A stretch of 64,000 bases of DNA, from assembly GCA_026003015.1 (NCBI GenBank), contig BPGL01000001.1:314922-378921 (forward strand). Direction: 5' to 3'. Positions 43,095-53,383 of the stretch are shown here, in pieces (the first letter of the stretch is position 1; each line of letters starts with the position of its first letter). The notes beneath the pieces are model-generated. The model was not told where the DNA came from and made no database searches. It saw only the letters and a list, made by a program, of their open reading frames with translations. Source of the DNA: Actinomycetota bacterium (GTDB lineage Bacteria; Actinomycetota; UBA4738; HRBIN12). A program made the position numbers and the translations under genes.

Positions 43095-44898
43095 GCTCGG
43101 TCCTGCGCTGGTCGGCCCCGTGGCCGTGTGCGTCGATCGGCCGCTGCTCGCGCTCGACCGGGCGTTCACCTACGAGGCCCCCGCGTCGCTCGGCGTGCGG
43201 GTCGGCTCGGTCGTGCGCGTGCCCTTCCACGGCCGAGCCGCCCGCGGCTGGGTGCTCGGGCCGGCCGAGGAGGTGCCCGCGCGGGTCCTGCCGATCGAGC
43301 GGCTCGTCGCCCCGCGCCCGGCCTTCGACGCCCAGATGCTCGAGCTGCTGCGCTGGGTCGCCGAGCGCTACGTCGCGCCGCTGGCCAGCGTGATCGGGCG
43401 AGCCGTGCCCCCCCGGGTCGTCTCCGAGGAGGGGCGTGCCCGGGGCGACCCCCCGGCGCGCGGACGCCCGGGTCCGGGGCCGCGCACGGCGGTGCTGTCC
43501 GGCTACCGGGGCGCCGGGGAGCTGCTGCGCGCGATCGAGGCGCGGGCGTCCGGCGCGTTCGCCCTGCGACCCGCCCCCGAGGAGGAGGCCGCGGTGTGCG
43601 TCGAGGCGGTCGACGCGTGTCTGCGCGCCGGACGCCGCGCGCTCGTCCTCGTTCCGGAGGCCGACCCCGTCCCCGCGACCGCCCGGGCGCTGCAGGAGGC
43701 GTTCGGAACCCGCGCGCTCGCGTGGCTCGGCGGGGACCGGCGCGCGCGCTACCGCGCCTGGCTCGAGGCGGCCGAGGGCCGCTTCGACGTCGTGGTGGCG
43801 ACCCGTCCCGGGGTCTTCGCGCCGCTCGCCGACGTCGGGCTGATCTGGGTCGCTCGCGAGTCGCACCCGGCGCTGCGCGAGGACCGCGCCCCCTACTACC
43901 ACGCCCGGGAGGTCGCGCTGGCCCGGGCCCGGCTGGCGGGGGCGGTGTGCGTGCTCGCCGCCCTGTGCCCCTCCGCCGAAACCGCGGCCCTCGGCCTTCC
44001 CTCGGTCGCGCCGCCGGGGCGGCGCTGGCCCCCGGTCGAGGTCGTCGCCCCCGGTCCCGAGGGACGCGCCCCCCGGCTGGTCCGGGCGATCCGGGAGGCG
44101 CGTCGGGGGTTCCTGTTCTCGCCCCTGCCCGGCGCGGGCGTGGCGCGCGTGTGCCGCGCCTGCGGTGAGCCGGCACGCTGCGCCCCGTGCGGCGGGAGCC
44201 TGCGCGCGTCGCGGGGCGTGGTCCGCTGCGTCGTGTGCGGGGCCGAGGGCCGATGCCCGGCGTGCGGTGGAACGACCTTCGGTCTGGATCGGGGCGGGGT
44301 CGAGCGCGTCGAGGCGTGGGCGTCGCGCGTCGCGCGCGTACCCGTTCGCCGAGCGCAGCGGCCCCGTCTGCCCGGCGCCGAGGAGATCCTCGTCGGGGGT
44401 CCTGAGGACGTCCGCGACCTCGGCCCAGCCGGCCTGGAGCTCGTGGCGATCCTCGACGCGGACCTGGCCCGACGCCGACCCGGGCTCGCGGCGCGCGAGC
44501 GGGCGCTGTCGGTGTGGATGGAGGCCGTGGGGTGGGCCAGCCCTGGCGGCCGCGCGATCGTGCAGGCCGCGGACCGCGGCGACGACGCCGTTCAGGCCCT
44601 CGTGCGAGGTCGTGCCGACCGGTTCCACGAGCGGGAGCGGGAGCGCCGAGCGCGGGCCGGCTTCCCCGTCGGAGCGGCGGTGTTCCGCGTCGTCGGCGGA
44701 CCCGGCACCGGCGCGCTCCTCGAGGCGACGCGCCCGATCACCCTCCTGGTCGCCGAGGCCGAGGCCGAGGGCGACCGAGCGGGGGAGGTATGCTTGCTCG
44801 CCCTCGACCCTCGGGACGTGCCGGCGTTCGGCCGCTCGATGCGGGAGGCCGCGGCCGCCGGGCGGGTCGAGCGGGTCGAGGCCGAGCCGCATCTGTAG
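43066..44898 (+). CDS. priA: PriA-like primosomal protein without helicase motifs
   Basis: 610 residues with the PriA layout: an N-terminal 3'-DNA-binding domain ([36 protein letters not shown]) and a zinc region with all eight Cys as four CxxC pairs (363, 366, 372, 375, 388, 391, 397, 400). The ATPase is dead: the Walker A position is only GYRGAGELL (146-154) and DEAH is ARES (263-266). Loss of helicase motifs is known for actinobacterial PriA, so it may act only as a loading or fork-recognition protein. ATG 43066 overlaps metK by 29 bp; GTG 43120 is an alternative. Confidence 0.88.
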   Translation: MTSGPPSAPELGPALVGPVAVCVDRPLLALDRAFTYEAPASLGVRVGSVVRVPFHGRAARGWVLGPAEEVPARVLPIERLVAPRPAFDAQMLELLRWVAERYVAPLASVIGRAVPPRVVSEEGRARGDPPARGRPGPGPRTAVLSGYRGAGELLRAIEARASGAFALRPAPEEEAAVCVEAVDACLRAGRRALVLVPEADPVPATARALQEAFGTRALAWLGGDRRARYRAWLEAAEGRFDVVVATRPGVFAPLADVGLIWVARESHPALREDRAPYYHAREVALARARLAGAVCVLAALCPSAETAALGLPSVAPPGRRWPPVEVVAPGPEGRAPRLVRAIREARRGFLFSPLPGAGVARVCRACGEPARCAPCGGSLRASRGVVRCVVCGAEGRCPACGGTTFGLDRGGVERVEAWASRVARVPVRRAQRPRLPGAEEILVGGPEDVRDLGPAGLELVAILDADLARRRPGLAARERALSVWMEAVGWASPGGRAIVQAADRGDDAVQALVRGRADRFHERERERRARAGFPVGAAVFRVVGGPGTGALLEATRPITLLVAEAEAEGDRAGEVCLLALDPRDVPAFGRSMREAAAAGRVERVEAEPHL

Positions 44899-44933
44899 CG
44901 CGTGATCGCCCGGCGGCCGCCGGAGGAGGCCCC

Positions 44934-45449
44934 GTGATCCTGCCGATCCGAACCCTCGGTGACCCGGTGCTCCGAGCGCCGGCCAAGCCGGTGACCTCGT
45001 TCGACCGGCGTCTGCGCCGCCTGGTCGAGGACATGCTCGAGACGATGTACGACGCTCCCGGGGTCGGGCTCGCCGCCCCGCAGGTGGGCGTGTCCCTGCG
45101 GGTGTTCACGTTCGACGACGGCGAGACCGGCCCGATGGCCGTCGTCAACCCCGAGCTCGTCGACCCCTCGGGCGAGCTCCTCGAAGAGGAGGGCTGCCTG
45201 TCGATCCCCGGGCCGTTCCACCCCGTCGCTCGGGCGCGCCGCGTGACCTGCCGCGGCGCCGATCCGACGGGCCGACCGGTGGAGCTGCGGGGCGAAGGGC
45301 TGCTCGCCCGGATCTTCCAGCACGAGACCGACCACCTCGACGGGCGCCTGTACATCGATCGCCTCGACGAGGAAGGCCGCCGCCGCGTGCTCGCGGAGCT
45401 GCGCCGGATCGAGCTCGGCCTCGAGCCGTCGCGCGAGCGCACGCGCTGA
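44934..45449 (+). CDS. def: Peptide deformylase
   Basis: Metalloenzyme removing N-formyl groups from new proteins. Three motifs: GVGLAAPQVGVSLRVF, EEEGCLSIPG with the metal Cys, and QHETDHLDG with the two His and catalytic Glu. 171 residues. GTG 44934 with GGAGGAGG 6 bp upstream. Followed by fmt, its functional counterpart. Confidence 0.97.
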   Translation: MILPIRTLGDPVLRAPAKPVTSFDRRLRRLVEDMLETMYDAPGVGLAAPQVGVSLRVFTFDDGETGPMAVVNPELVDPSGELLEEEGCLSIPGPFHPVARARRVTCRGADPTGRPVELRGEGLLARIFQHETDHLDGRLYIDRLDEEGRRRVLAELRRIELGLEPSRERTR

Positions 45450-45455
45450 GGCGCG

Positions 45456-45461
45456 TATCCT
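45456..45461 (+). promoter_or_regulatory. Candidate -10 box (TATCCT) of fmt
   Basis: TATCCT ends 7 nt before ATG 45469, in the 19-bp def-fmt gap; predicts a leaderless fmt mRNA in addition to read-through from def. Confidence 0.6.
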
Positions 45462-45468
45462 CCGGCCG

Positions 45469-46410
45469 ATGGGGGTCCGGGTCGCATTCATGGGGAACGA
45501 CCCGTGGTCGGTGCCCGCGCTGCGCGCGCTGGTCGGCGAGCCCGAGATCGACGTCGCGCTCGTGCTCACACGACCCCCCCGCCCGGGTGCGCGCACCGAC
45601 GAGCCCGCGCCGACCCCGGTGGCCGCCGAGGCCGCCGCGCTGGGGCTCCCCGCGGCCGAGCTCGAGCGCGTCGGCAGCGCCGCGGGACTCGCGGCGCTTC
45701 GGGCGGCGGCCCCGGAGGCGATCGTGGTCGTCGCGTTCGGGGAGCTGCTCGGCCCCGAGGTCCTCGAGCTCCCGCCGCTGGGGGCGGTGAACCTCCACTT
45801 CTCGCTGCTGCCGCGGTGGCGGGGCGCCGCGCCGGTCCAGCACGCGATCCTCGCCGGCGACGCGACGACGGGGGTCACGGTGATCCGGATAAATGCCGGG
45901 CTCGACACCGGCCCGATCCTCGCGAGCTTCGAGGAGCCGATCCGCCCCGACGACGACGCCGGGACCCTGGGCGGGCGACTCGCGGAGCTCGGCGCGCGCC
46001 TGCTCGTCGGGGTCGTGCGACGCCTGCCGAGCGGCGACCTGCCGGAGCGTCCGCAGGACCCGGCGCGCGCGACCCTCGCGCCGCGCCTGACGGCGGCCGA
46101 CCGGGTGCTGCGCTGGGACGAGTCGGCCGAGCGCCTCGTGCGCCGCGTTCGTGCGCTCGCGCCCGAGCCGGGGGCGACGACGGTGTTCCGGGGAGCGCCC
46201 CTGAAGGTGCTCGCCGCGGCGACCTCCGCCGAGGCCGCCTCGGACGCCGCCGCGGGGCGGATCGTCGCAGCCGACGACCGGGGCGTCGCCGTCGCCGCGG
46301 GCGAGGGGGTCGTCCGGCTGCTGGAGGTCGCGCCTGCGGGGCGTCGTCGGATGAGCGCGGCCGCGTGGGCGCGCGGCGCGAGGTTCGCGCCGGACGAGCG
46401 CCTGGGATGA
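45469..46410 (+). CDS. fmt: Methionyl-tRNA formyltransferase
   Basis: Formylates initiator Met-t[23 protein letters not shown] at the N-terminus (family usually GTPxFS), catalytic Asn/His in [17 protein letters not shown] and Asp in [15 protein letters not shown]. The C-terminal OB-like domain starts near residue 205. 313 residues. ATGA overlap with rsmB. Confidence 0.96.
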   Translation: MGVRVAFMGNDPWSVPALRALVGEPEIDVALVLTRPPRPGARTDEPAPTPVAAEAAALGLPAAELERVGSAAGLAALRAAAPEAIVVVAFGELLGPEVLELPPLGAVNLHFSLLPRWRGAAPVQHAILAGDATTGVTVIRINAGLDTGPILASFEEPIRPDDDAGTLGGRLAELGARLLVGVVRRLPSGDLPERPQDPARATLAPRLTAADRVLRWDESAERLVRRVRALAPEPGATTVFRGAPLKVLAAATSAEAASDAAAGRIVAADDRGVAVAAGEGVVRLLEVAPAGRRRMSAAAWARGARFAPDERLG

Positions 46411-47717
46411 GCCGGCCGCCTCCGTCGGCTCGACGGGTGGCCCTCGAGGCGCTGCGTCGGGTCATCGACGAGGGCGCGTACTCCAACCGCGTCGTTCCCT
46501 CGCTGCTCGCGCGCTCCGGGCTCGACGGGCGCGATCGTCGCTTCGCGGCCGACCTCGCCTACGGCGCGCTGCGGGCTCGGCTCCCGATCGACCGCGCGAT
46601 CGAGCTCGTGGCCGGCCGCCCCGTGGAGCGGATCACGCCGGGCGCCCGCCACGCGCTGCGCCTGGGCGCCTACCAGCTGCTGTGGGCCAACGTGGCGCCG
46701 CACGCGGCCGTCGACGCGACGGTGGCGCTCGTGAACCCCCGGGAGCGAGGGTTCGTCAACGCGGTGCTGCGTCGCCTCGCGGAGGCGTCCCCCGATCCCC
46801 CCGACGGGGACGACCCGGAGGCGGTGGCGCTTCGGACCGGGCTCGCGGCGTGGGCGGTGCGCGAGCTCGGCCGGGTGCTCGCCGCCGACGAGGTCGAGGC
46901 GGCCGCGCGCGCCCTCGCTGCGCCGGCCCCGCTCACGCTTCGGGCGAACCGCTGCCGCGTCGAGCCCGCCGCGCTCGAGGCGGCGATCGCGGCGACCGGT
47001 CGCGCCGTGGAGCCCGGGCGGCTCGACCCCGACTGCCTGCGGCTGGCCGGCGGCGACCCGAGCGAGCTCCCGGGCTTCCGCGACGGGTGGTTCGCTGTCC
47101 AGGACGAGGCCTCGGTCGTCGCGGTGCGGCTCCTGGCGCCGGCTCCCGGGGAGCGCGTCCTCGACGCCTGCGCGGGCCCCGGCGGCAAGGCGGCGTTCGC
47201 CGCGTGCCTCGTCGGGCCCGAGGGGCTCGTCGTCGCCGCCGACGTCCACCCCGCTCGGGCGGGCCTCGTGCGCCGCAGCGCGCAGCGGCTCGGCGAACGC
47301 GTGGCCGTCCTCGTCCAGGACGCCCGCCGTCCGGCCGTGCGGGGCGGGTTCGATCGCGTCCTCGTCGACGCACCGTGCACGGGGATCGGCTCGGCCCGAC
47401 GGCGTCCGGAGCTGCTGTGGCGCGTGGAGGCGGGATCCGCGAGCCGCCTGGCGCGGCTCCAGGTCGCGATCGCCGCGTCGGCGGCGGAGCTGCTCCGCCC
47501 CGGCGGCCGCCTCGTCTACGCCGTGTGCACGTTCCCCCGGGCCGAGACCGACGCGGCCTGCGACGCGCTCCTGCGCCACCGACCCGACCTCGTGCCCCTG
47601 GCGACGCCCGGCCCGGACGCGACGACGGCCCGTCATCGCCTGTGGCCGCACCGACACGGGACCGACGCGATGTTCATCGCGACGTTCGAGCGGGCCCGGC
47701 CTGGGGCCACCCGGTAG
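46407..47717 (+). CDS. rsmB: 16S rRNA (cytosine-967-C5) methyltransferase RsmB/Sun
   Basis: The N-terminal NusB-like RNA-binding domain ([40 protein letters not shown]) is followed by a SAM-dependent m5C methyltransferase with [19 protein letters not shown] and the two catalytic cysteines in [20 protein letters not shown] and [14 protein letters not shown]. 436 residues. Its TAG stop is the first half of the rpe -10 box. Confidence 0.95.
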   Translation: MSRPPPSARRVALEALRRVIDEGAYSNRVVPSLLARSGLDGRDRRFAADLAYGALRARLPIDRAIELVAGRPVERITPGARHALRLGAYQLLWANVAPHAAVDATVALVNPRERGFVNAVLRRLAEASPDPPDGDDPEAVALRTGLAAWAVRELGRVLAADEVEAAARALAAPAPLTLRANRCRVEPAALEAAIAATGRAVEPGRLDPDCLRLAGGDPSELPGFRDGWFAVQDEASVVAVRLLAPAPGERVLDACAGPGGKAAFAACLVGPEGLVVAADVHPARAGLVRRSAQRLGERVAVLVQDARRPAVRGGFDRVLVDAPCTGIGSARRRPELLWRVEAGSASRLARLQVAIAASAAELLRPGGRLVYAVCTFPRAETDAACDALLRHRPDLVPLATPGPDATTARHRLWPHRHGTDAMFIATFERARPGATR

Positions 47718-47720
47718 GAT
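47715..47720 (+). promoter_or_regulatory. Candidate -10 box (TAGGAT) of rpe, containing the rsmB stop codon
   Basis: TAGGAT ends 6 nt before GTG 47727, and its TAG is the rsmB stop codon. Predicts a leaderless rpe mRNA. Confidence 0.6.
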
Positions 47721-47726
47721 GCGCCC

Positions 47727-48389
47727 GTGGGCAAGCTCGCGGCCTCGATCCTCGCGGCCGACCTCGCGCATCTCGCGGACCAGGTCAAGCTCGTCGAGCC
47801 GTGGACCGACGTCATCCACGTGGACATCATGGACGGGCATTTCGTGCCGCCGATCGCCCTGGGCGGGGTGGTCGTGGCGTCGCTGCGGCCGGTCACGGCG
47901 CTCCCGCTGCACGGGCACCTGATGGTCGACGCGCCCGAGACGCAGTTCGAGGAGCTTCGGGCCGCCGGCCTCGACGTGGTCTCCTTCCACCTCGAGGCGG
48001 TCCCCGATCCCTCGCCGGCGCTCCGCAAGGCGCGGGGGGTGGGGATGCGCGTGGGCCTCACGCTGAACCTCGAGACGCCGGTGGAGCGGGTCGTGCCCTA
48101 CCTCGAGGAGATCGACGACCTCATGCTCATGAGCATCCCTCCCGGCTGGTCGGGGCAGCGCCTGAACCCGGCGGTGTTCCCCCGCCTCGAGCGAGCTCGG
48201 GAGGAGATCGACCGGCGAGGCCTCGCGATCGAGCTCGAGGTCGACGGCGGGGTCAAGCTCGACAACGCGCGTCGGGCGATCGAGGCGGGGGCGACCGTGC
48301 TCGTGTCGGCCTCGGGCCTGTTCGGCAGCTCCGACCCGGCCGAGGCGGCGCGGTCGTTCGCGTCGATCCTGGCGGAGGCGGGGGGATGA
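47727..48389 (+). CDS. rpe: Ribulose-phosphate 3-epimerase
   Basis: Interconverts ribulose 5-phosphate and xylulose 5-phosphate. TIM barrel with [15 protein letters not shown], metal-site [12 protein letters not shown], the second His in [25 protein letters not shown] and the catalytic Asp in [19 protein letters not shown]. 220 residues, GTG start. Ribulose 5-phosphate is a precursor of riboflavin, made by the operon two genes on. ATGA overlap with the response regulator gene. Confidence 0.95.
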   Translation: MGKLAASILAADLAHLADQVKLVEPWTDVIHVDIMDGHFVPPIALGGVVVASLRPVTALPLHGHLMVDAPETQFEELRAAGLDVVSFHLEAVPDPSPALRKARGVGMRVGLTLNLETPVERVVPYLEEIDDLMLMSIPPGWSGQRLNPAVFPRLERAREEIDRRGLAIELEVDGGVKLDNARRAIEAGATVLVSASGLFGSSDPAEAARSFASILAEAGG

Positions 48390-49318
48390 CCGAAACGATC
48401 CTCGTCGTCGACGACGATCCCGACATCGCGCGCTTCGTCGAGGTGAACCTCCGATCGGCCGGCTACGACGTGGCGGTGGCGCGCGACGGCGAGGAGGCCG
48501 TGGACAAAGCGCTGGAGCTGCGCCCCGACCTCGTGCTGCTCGACGTCATGATGCCCAAGCTCGACGGCTTCGAGGTCGCTCGCCGGCTGCGCAAGGCTCC
48601 CCAGACCGCGAACACGAGCATCATCATGCTCACCGCCAAGGCGCTGTCGGCCGACAAGGTCGCGGGGCTGCAATCGGGGGCCGACGACTACATCATCAAG
48701 CCCTTCGATCCGATCGAGCTGCTCGCGCGCGTGAAGGGGACCCTGCGGCGCGCCCGCGAGATGCGCAATCTCTCGCCGCTCACGGGGCTGCCGGGCAACA
48801 TCCGGATCCAGGAGGAGATCGAGCGTCAGGTCCGGGAGGGGCGGGAGTTCGCCGTCCTGTACGCGGACCTCGACCACTTCAAGGCCTACAACGACCAGCA
48901 GGGCTTCGTGCGCGGCGACCGGCTGATCCAGGCGACCGCGCGCCTGATCCAGGACACGGTCGCCGAGGCGGCGGGACCCGAGGGGTTCGTCGGCCACGTG
49001 GGCGGAGACGACTTCGTCGCGGTGGTCGGACCCGATGTGGCCGAGGAGATCGCCAAGCAGGTCTGCGAGCGCTTCGACGCGATCCGCTCCGACTTCTACG
49101 AGCCGGAGGACCTCGAGCGGGGCTTCGTACGGGTGGAGGACCGGCGGGGGCAGCTGCAGGAGGTACCGCTCGTGGCGATGTCGATCGGGATCGCGACGAC
49201 CGCTCGGCGTCGCTTCAACCACTACGGGGAAGCGGTCGCCGTGGCGACCGAGATGAAGTCCTTCGCCAAGCGCGAGCCCCGCTCCTCCTACGCCGTGGAT
49301 CGCCGCTCCTCCGAGTAG
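48386..49318 (+). CDS. Response regulator with GGDEF-like output domain (GGDDF variant)
   Basis: The receiver domain (about residues 1-120) has the acidic pocket LVVDDDPD, phospho-Asp in [11 protein letters not shown] and Lys in IIKPFDPIE. The C-terminal domain (about 130-290) is of GGDEF type: [31 protein letters not shown] and [12 protein letters not shown]. The signature is GGDDF, with Asp for the Glu of the active site, so cyclic-di-GMP synthesis is uncertain. An insert of about 45 residues follows. No histidine kinase is adjacent. It overlaps rpe by 4 bp. Partners may include pilus control, inferred only from family habits. Confidence 0.88.
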   Translation: MTETILVVDDDPDIARFVEVNLRSAGYDVAVARDGEEAVDKALELRPDLVLLDVMMPKLDGFEVARRLRKAPQTANTSIIMLTAKALSADKVAGLQSGADDYIIKPFDPIELLARVKGTLRRAREMRNLSPLTGLPGNIRIQEEIERQVREGREFAVLYADLDHFKAYNDQQGFVRGDRLIQATARLIQDTVAEAAGPEGFVGHVGGDDFVAVVGPDVAEEIAKQVCERFDAIRSDFYEPEDLERGFVRVEDRRGQLQEVPLVAMSIGIATTARRRFNHYGEAVAVATEMKSFAKREPRSSYAVDRRSSE

Positions 49319-49340
49319 CGCGCCCGCCGGGGCGCGGCCG

Positions 49341-49346
49341 TATACT
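49341..49346 (+). promoter_or_regulatory. Candidate -10 box (TATACT) of the rib operon
   Basis: TATACT 14 bp before the first riboswitch stem, placing the transcription start at about 49353 so that the whole aptamer is transcribed. Confidence 0.65.
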
Positions 49347-49359
49347 GGCCGGTACCGAA

Positions 49360-49487
49360 GCTCGTCTCCGGGGCGGGGTGCGATTCCCCACCGGCGGTGA
49401 GAGTCCGCGACCCCCCGCGAGCCACGTGGGGGTGGACCCGGTGCGATCCCGGGACCGACCGTGACAGTCGGGATGGGAGGAGCGAGC
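49360..49487 (+). ncRNA. FMN riboswitch (RFN element)
   Basis: All RFN conserved blocks are visible: GGGGCGGGGTGCGATTCCCC, ACCGGCGGTGAGAGTCCGCG, GGACCCGGTGCGATCCCGGG, ACCGACCGTGACAGTCGGGA and TGGGAGGAGCGAGC. The outer helix pairs GCTCG (49360-49364) with CGAGC (49483-49487). Downstream, GTGCC...TCC (49529-49538) can pair with GGAGGCAC (49549-49556) and hide the ribD Shine-Dalgarno, suggesting translational control by FMN. Confidence 0.93.
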
Positions 49488-49557
49488 CCGGCGCCGCCTG
49501 CGTGCGGTGCCGCGCGCCTCGTCGACCCGTGCCCCCTCCGGAGCGGTGGGAGGCACG

Positions 49558-50667
49558 ATGGAGGGGATCCGGGCGCACATGCGACGCGCCCTCCAGCTCG
49601 CGGAGCGCGGCTGGGGGCGGGTCTCTCCGAACCCGATGGTGGGCGCCGTCGTCCTCGATGCGCGGGGTCGTGTCGTGGGCGAGGGCTACCACGCGGGTCC
49701 GGGCTCGCCGCACGCCGAGGTGGTCGCCCTTCGCGACGCGGGGGAGCGCGCGCGCGGCGGCACGCTCGTCGTGACGCTCGAGCCCTGCGACCACACCGGC
49801 CGGACGGGCCCCTGCACGCGAGAGGTCCTGGCGGCCGGGATCGCCCGGGTCGTGGCGGCGACGCGAGACCCGAACCCCCTCGTGGACGGCGCCGGCTTCC
49901 GCCGGCTGCGCACCGCCGGCGTCGAGGTCGACGTGGGGGTCCTGGGCGAGGAGGCCGAACGCCTGAACGCCGCGTTCGCCCGCCACGTGCGCACGGGCCT
50001 GCCGTTCGTCGTGCTGAAGACCGCCGCCTCGCTCGACGGGCGGACCGCGACCCGCACGGGCGCGTCTCGGTGGATCACGTCCGCCGAGGCGCGTCGGGAC
50101 GCCCACCGCCTGCGGGCGTGGGCCGACGCGATCGTCGTGGGGTCGGGCACCGCGCTCGCCGACGATCCCCAGCTCACCGTGCGTGAACCGGCCTGGGCCG
50201 ACGCCCGCCCGCCGATCCGCGTCGTCGTGGACGGCCGCGGCCGGGTCCCGCCGACGGCTCGGCTGGGCGACGGGAGCGCGCCGACGCTCGTGGCGACGAC
50301 CGAACGCGCCCCTCGGAAGCGACGCGAGGCCTGGCGTCGCGCGGGCGCCGAGGTCGTCGTCCTCGACGCCGACGCGCAGGGCCACCCGGCGCTCGGGGCG
50401 CTGCTGGAGCGTCTGGGCAAGCGCGACGTCCAGGGGGTCCTCGTCGAGGGCGGCGCCACGCTCGCGTGGGGGTTCGTGCGCGCCGGACTGGTCGACCGCG
50501 TCGTCGCCTACCTGGCGCCGACGCTGCTCGGCGGCGCCGAGGCCCCGGGCGTCCTCGGCGGCGCCGGCGTCGCGACGCTCGCCGAGGGCGTGGCGCTGCG
50601 CTTCGTCTCGGCCGAGCCGGTCGGGCCCGATCTCAAGGTGGTGGCCGATGTTCAGCGGGATCGTTGA
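49558..50667 (+). CDS. ribD: Bifunctional riboflavin deaminase/reductase RibD
   Basis: Deaminates then reduces the pyrimidine intermediate of riboflavin synthesis. Deaminase zinc site: HAEVVALRDAG and PCDHTGRTGPCTREVLAAG. Reductase domain: LKTAASLDGRTATRTGASRW, VGSGTALADDPQLTVR and VLVEGGATLAWGFVRAGLVD. 369 residues. ATG 49558 has GGGAGG 5 bp upstream; GTG and ATG codons further up lie in the leader. It overlaps ribE by 20 bp. Confidence 0.96.
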   Translation: MEGIRAHMRRALQLAERGWGRVSPNPMVGAVVLDARGRVVGEGYHAGPGSPHAEVVALRDAGERARGGTLVVTLEPCDHTGRTGPCTREVLAAGIARVVAATRDPNPLVDGAGFRRLRTAGVEVDVGVLGEEAERLNAAFARHVRTGLPFVVLKTAASLDGRTATRTGASRWITSAEARRDAHRLRAWADAIVVGSGTALADDPQLTVREPAWADARPPIRVVVDGRGRVPPTARLGDGSAPTLVATTERAPRKRREAWRRAGAEVVVLDADAQGHPALGALLERLGKRDVQGVLVEGGATLAWGFVRAGLVDRVVAYLAPTLLGGAEAPGVLGGAGVATLAEGVALRFVSAEPVGPDLKVVADVQRDR

Positions 50668-51232
50668 AGAGCTGGGCGAGGTCCTGTCGCTTCAGGGCGA
50701 TCGGCTCGTGGTGGGCTCACGGGTGGCGGCGATCGACAGCCCGATCGGAGGTTCCGTCGCCGTGAACGGGGTGTGTCTCACGGTGGTCGAGCGCGGCGAG
50801 GAACGCCTCGGGTTCGACCTGAGCGAGGAGACGCGCCGACGCAGCACCCTCGGCGCCCTCGAGCCCGGGGATCCGGTGAACCTCGAGCGGCCCGTGACGT
50901 TCCTCACCCGTCTCGGCGGGCACCTCGTGCTCGGTCACGTGGACGGGATCGGCAAGGTCGAGGGGATCGCCGCGCAGGGCGAGGGGGCGCACCTGGAGGT
51001 GCGCCTCCCCGACGGGCTCGAGCGCTACGTCGTGGAGAAGGGTTCGATCGCCCTCGACGGGGTGAGCCTGACGATCGCCGCCGTCGAGGAGGGGCGCATC
51101 GCGGTCGCGCTGATCCCGCACACCCTGCGCGTCACGTCGCTCGGCTCGCTCGAGGTCGGTGACGCGGTCAACGTCGAGGTCGATGTGATCGCCAAGCACG
51201 TGGAACGACTGCTCGAAAGGGTGCAGCGATGA
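50648..51232 (+). CDS. ribE: Riboflavin synthase alpha chain
   Basis: Dismutates two lumazines to riboflavin. Two tandem lumazine-binding domains: [20 protein letters not shown] with [14 protein letters not shown], and [20 protein letters not shown] with [15 protein letters not shown]. 194 residues. ATG lies within the end of ribD; overlaps ribBA by 4 bp. Confidence 0.95.
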   Translation: MFSGIVEELGEVLSLQGDRLVVGSRVAAIDSPIGGSVAVNGVCLTVVERGEERLGFDLSEETRRRSTLGALEPGDPVNLERPVTFLTRLGGHLVLGHVDGIGKVEGIAAQGEGAHLEVRLPDGLERYVVEKGSIALDGVSLTIAAVEEGRIAVALIPHTLRVTSLGSLEVGDAVNVEVDVIAKHVERLLERVQR

Positions 51233-52500
51233 TCGAAGAGCGTGAGGGCGAGGTCGATCGATCGGTGTTCGCCTCGGTCGAGGAGGCGATCGAGGAGATC
51301 CGGGCGGGGCGGATCGTCCTCGTCGTCGACGACGCCGATCGGGAGAACGAGGGTGATTTCATCATGGCGGCGGAGGCCTGTACACCGGAGGCGATCAACT
51401 TCATGGTCACCCACGGCCGTGGGATCGTCTGCCTGCCGGTCGCGGCCTGGCGTCTCGACGAGCTGCAGATCCCGCAGATGGTCGACCAGGGGGGTGGTGA
51501 CGGAACCGCCTTCACGGTGTCGATCGACTACGGTCCGGCGATCACGACCGGCACGAGCGCCCACGACCGCGCCGCCACGGCCCGGGCGATCGCCGACCCC
51601 CACGCGAAGCCGTCGGACTTCATCAAGCCCGGGCACGTCTTCCCGCTGCGGGCCAAGGAGGGCGGCGTGCTCCGGCGCGCCGGGCACACCGAGGCCGCGG
51701 TCGACCTCGCGCAGCTCGCGGGACTCTTCCCGGCCGGGGTGATCTGCGAGGTGATGAACCCGGACGGGACGATGGCCCGGCTGCCCCAGCTGGTCGAGGT
51801 CGCTCGGCGCCACGGGCTGAAGCTGATCTCGATCGCCGACCTGATCGCCTATCGACGTCGGCGCGAGCGCCTCGTCGCTCGAGTCGCCGAGGCGCAGATC
51901 CCGACCGCCTACGGCCTGTTCCGCTCGTTCGCCTACGAGAGCCTCGTCGACGGTCGGATCCACGTCGCCCTCGTGCTCGGGGAGATCGGTGACGGGTCCG
52001 GCGTCCTCACGCGCGTGCACTCGGAGTGCTTGACCGGGGACGTGTTCGGATCGCTGCGCTGCGACTGCGGACGGCAGTTGGAGCGCGCGATGGCGATGAT
52101 CGGGGCGGAGGGACGGGGGGTCGTCCTGTACATCCGGGGCCACGAGGGACGAGCGATCGGGCTCGCGCACAAGCTGCGCGCCTACGAGCTCCAGGATCGC
52201 GGGCGCGACACGGTCGAGGCGAACCTCGAGCTCGGCTTCGCCGCCGACCAGCGCGACTACGGCGTCGGGGCGCAGATCCTCACCGATCTGGGCGTCCGGT
52301 CGATGCGGCTGCTCACGAACAACCCGGACAAGCGCGCCGGCCTCGAGGGCCACGGGCTGTCGATCGAAGAGCGGATCCCGCTCCAGACCGAGCCCACCGC
52401 GCACAACGTCGGGTACCTGCGCACGAAGCGCGAGAAGCTGGGCCACCTGCTCGACGTCCCCGAGCTGGGAGAGGCGGGGATCCCGGAGGCGCGGGCGTGA
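51229..52500 (+). CDS. ribBA: Bifunctional DHBP synthase / GTP cyclohydrolase II
   Basis: Makes both precursors of lumazine. N-terminal DHBP synthase: [46 protein letters not shown]-terminal GTP cyclohydrolase II: zinc Cys in [20 protein letters not shown], catalytic region [20 protein letters not shown], and [19 protein letters not shown]. 423 residues, complete in both halves. Confidence 0.96.
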   Translation: MIEEREGEVDRSVFASVEEAIEEIRAGRIVLVVDDADRENEGDFIMAAEACTPEAINFMVTHGRGIVCLPVAAWRLDELQIPQMVDQGGGDGTAFTVSIDYGPAITTGTSAHDRAATARAIADPHAKPSDFIKPGHVFPLRAKEGGVLRRAGHTEAAVDLAQLAGLFPAGVICEVMNPDGTMARLPQLVEVARRHGLKLISIADLIAYRRRRERLVARVAEAQIPTAYGLFRSFAYESLVDGRIHVALVLGEIGDGSGVLTRVHSECLTGDVFGSLRCDCGRQLERAMAMIGAEGRGVVLYIRGHEGRAIGLAHKLRAYELQDRGRDTVEANLELGFAADQRDYGVGAQILTDLGVRSMRLLTNNPDKRAGLEGHGLSIEERIPLQTEPTAHNVGYLRTKREKLGHLLDVPELGEAGIPEARA

Positions 52501-52976
52501 CCGAGTTCGTCGGCACGACGCACGGACAGGGTCGTCGGGTCGCGATCGTCGCCGCACGGTTCAACGGGCGGATCGTCGCGCGCCTCGTGGAGGGGGCTCG
52601 GCGCGGCCTGGAGCATCACGGGGTGGCGCCCGACGCGATCGACCTGGCCTGGGTTCCCGGCGCCTTCGAGATCCCGCTCGTCGCAGAGCGCCTCGCGCGC
52701 ACCGGTGACTACGACGCGGTCATCTGCCTGGGGGCGGTCATCCGCGGGGAGACGCTGCACTTCGAGCTCGTGGCGCGCGCGACGAGCGAGGGGGTCGCGG
52801 CCGTCAGCCGGGCTACCGGCGTCCCGTGCATCTTCGAGGTCCTCGCCACGGAGGATCTGGCACAGGCCGAGGCGCGGGCCGGCGGTGTGCACGGGAACAA
52901 GGGGTGGGAGGCCGCCGAGGCGGCGCTGCGGATGGCCTCGCTGCTCGCGTCGTTGCCGCAGGGGGGTGCGCGATGA
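52497..52976 (+). CDS. ribH: 6,7-Dimethyl-8-ribityllumazine synthase
   Basis: Condenses the two riboflavin precursors. [40 protein letters not shown], and [20 protein letters not shown] with the catalytic His. 159 residues. GTG overlaps ribBA; ATGA overlap with the cupin gene. Confidence 0.95.
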   Translation: MTEFVGTTHGQGRRVAIVAARFNGRIVARLVEGARRGLEHHGVAPDAIDLAWVPGAFEIPLVAERLARTGDYDAVICLGAVIRGETLHFELVARATSEGVAAVSRATGVPCIFEVLATEDLAQAEARAGGVHGNKGWEAAEAALRMASLLASLPQGGAR

Positions 52977-53323
52977 TCCTCGACAAGCCGTGGGGCAAGG
53001 TGGCGACCTACGCGCTGAACCAGCCGGCCTCGGTGCGGGTCATCACGGTGGAGCCGGGCAAGGAGACGAGCGTCCACTACCACCGGATGCGCGACGAGAC
53101 CTGGGTCGTCCTCGATCCGGGGCTCACGGTGGAGATCGGCAACCGGGTGGTCGAGGCCCAGCCGGGGGAGGAGTTCACGATCCCCGCCGAAGAGACCCAC
53201 CGGATCCGCTGCACGGGGCCCGCTCGGGGCCGGATCCTGGAGATCGCCTACGGCTACACGAGCGAGGACGACACCCAGCGGCTCGAGGATCCCTACGGCA
53301 GGCCCCTGGAGCCCGATTGGTAG
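52973..53323 (+). CDS. Cupin-domain protein, phosphomannose-isomerase type II-like
   Basis: Single cupin of 116 residues: KPWGKVATYALNQPASVRVI, then EPGKETSVHYHRMRDETWVV with the HxH...E metal motif of cupin motif 1, and EEFTIPAEETHRIRCTG as motif 2. It is closest to the C-terminal domain of type II phosphomannose isomerase/ManC, a family that also includes stand-alone cupins. Its ATG overlaps the ribH stop, so it is a sixth member of the FMN-controlled operon. No known step of riboflavin synthesis needs it; it might process a sugar phosphate side product. Function unproven. Confidence 0.85.
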   Translation: MILDKPWGKVATYALNQPASVRVITVEPGKETSVHYHRMRDETWVVLDPGLTVEIGNRVVEAQPGEEFTIPAEETHRIRCTGPARGRILEIAYGYTSEDDTQRLEDPYGRPLEPDW

Positions 53324-53332
53324 AGGGGCCGG

Positions 53333-53347
53333 CCGAGCGGCGCTCGG
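53333..53347 (+). terminator. Short hairpin after the rib operon (weak)
   Basis: CCGAGC / GCTCGG with a 3-nt loop, 10 bp after the cupin gene stop. Short for a terminator; a possible end of the rib transcript. Confidence 0.35.
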
Positions 53348-53383
53348 GGCGCGACGGTGGTGTCGCGTGGGGGTCGGGCACCC

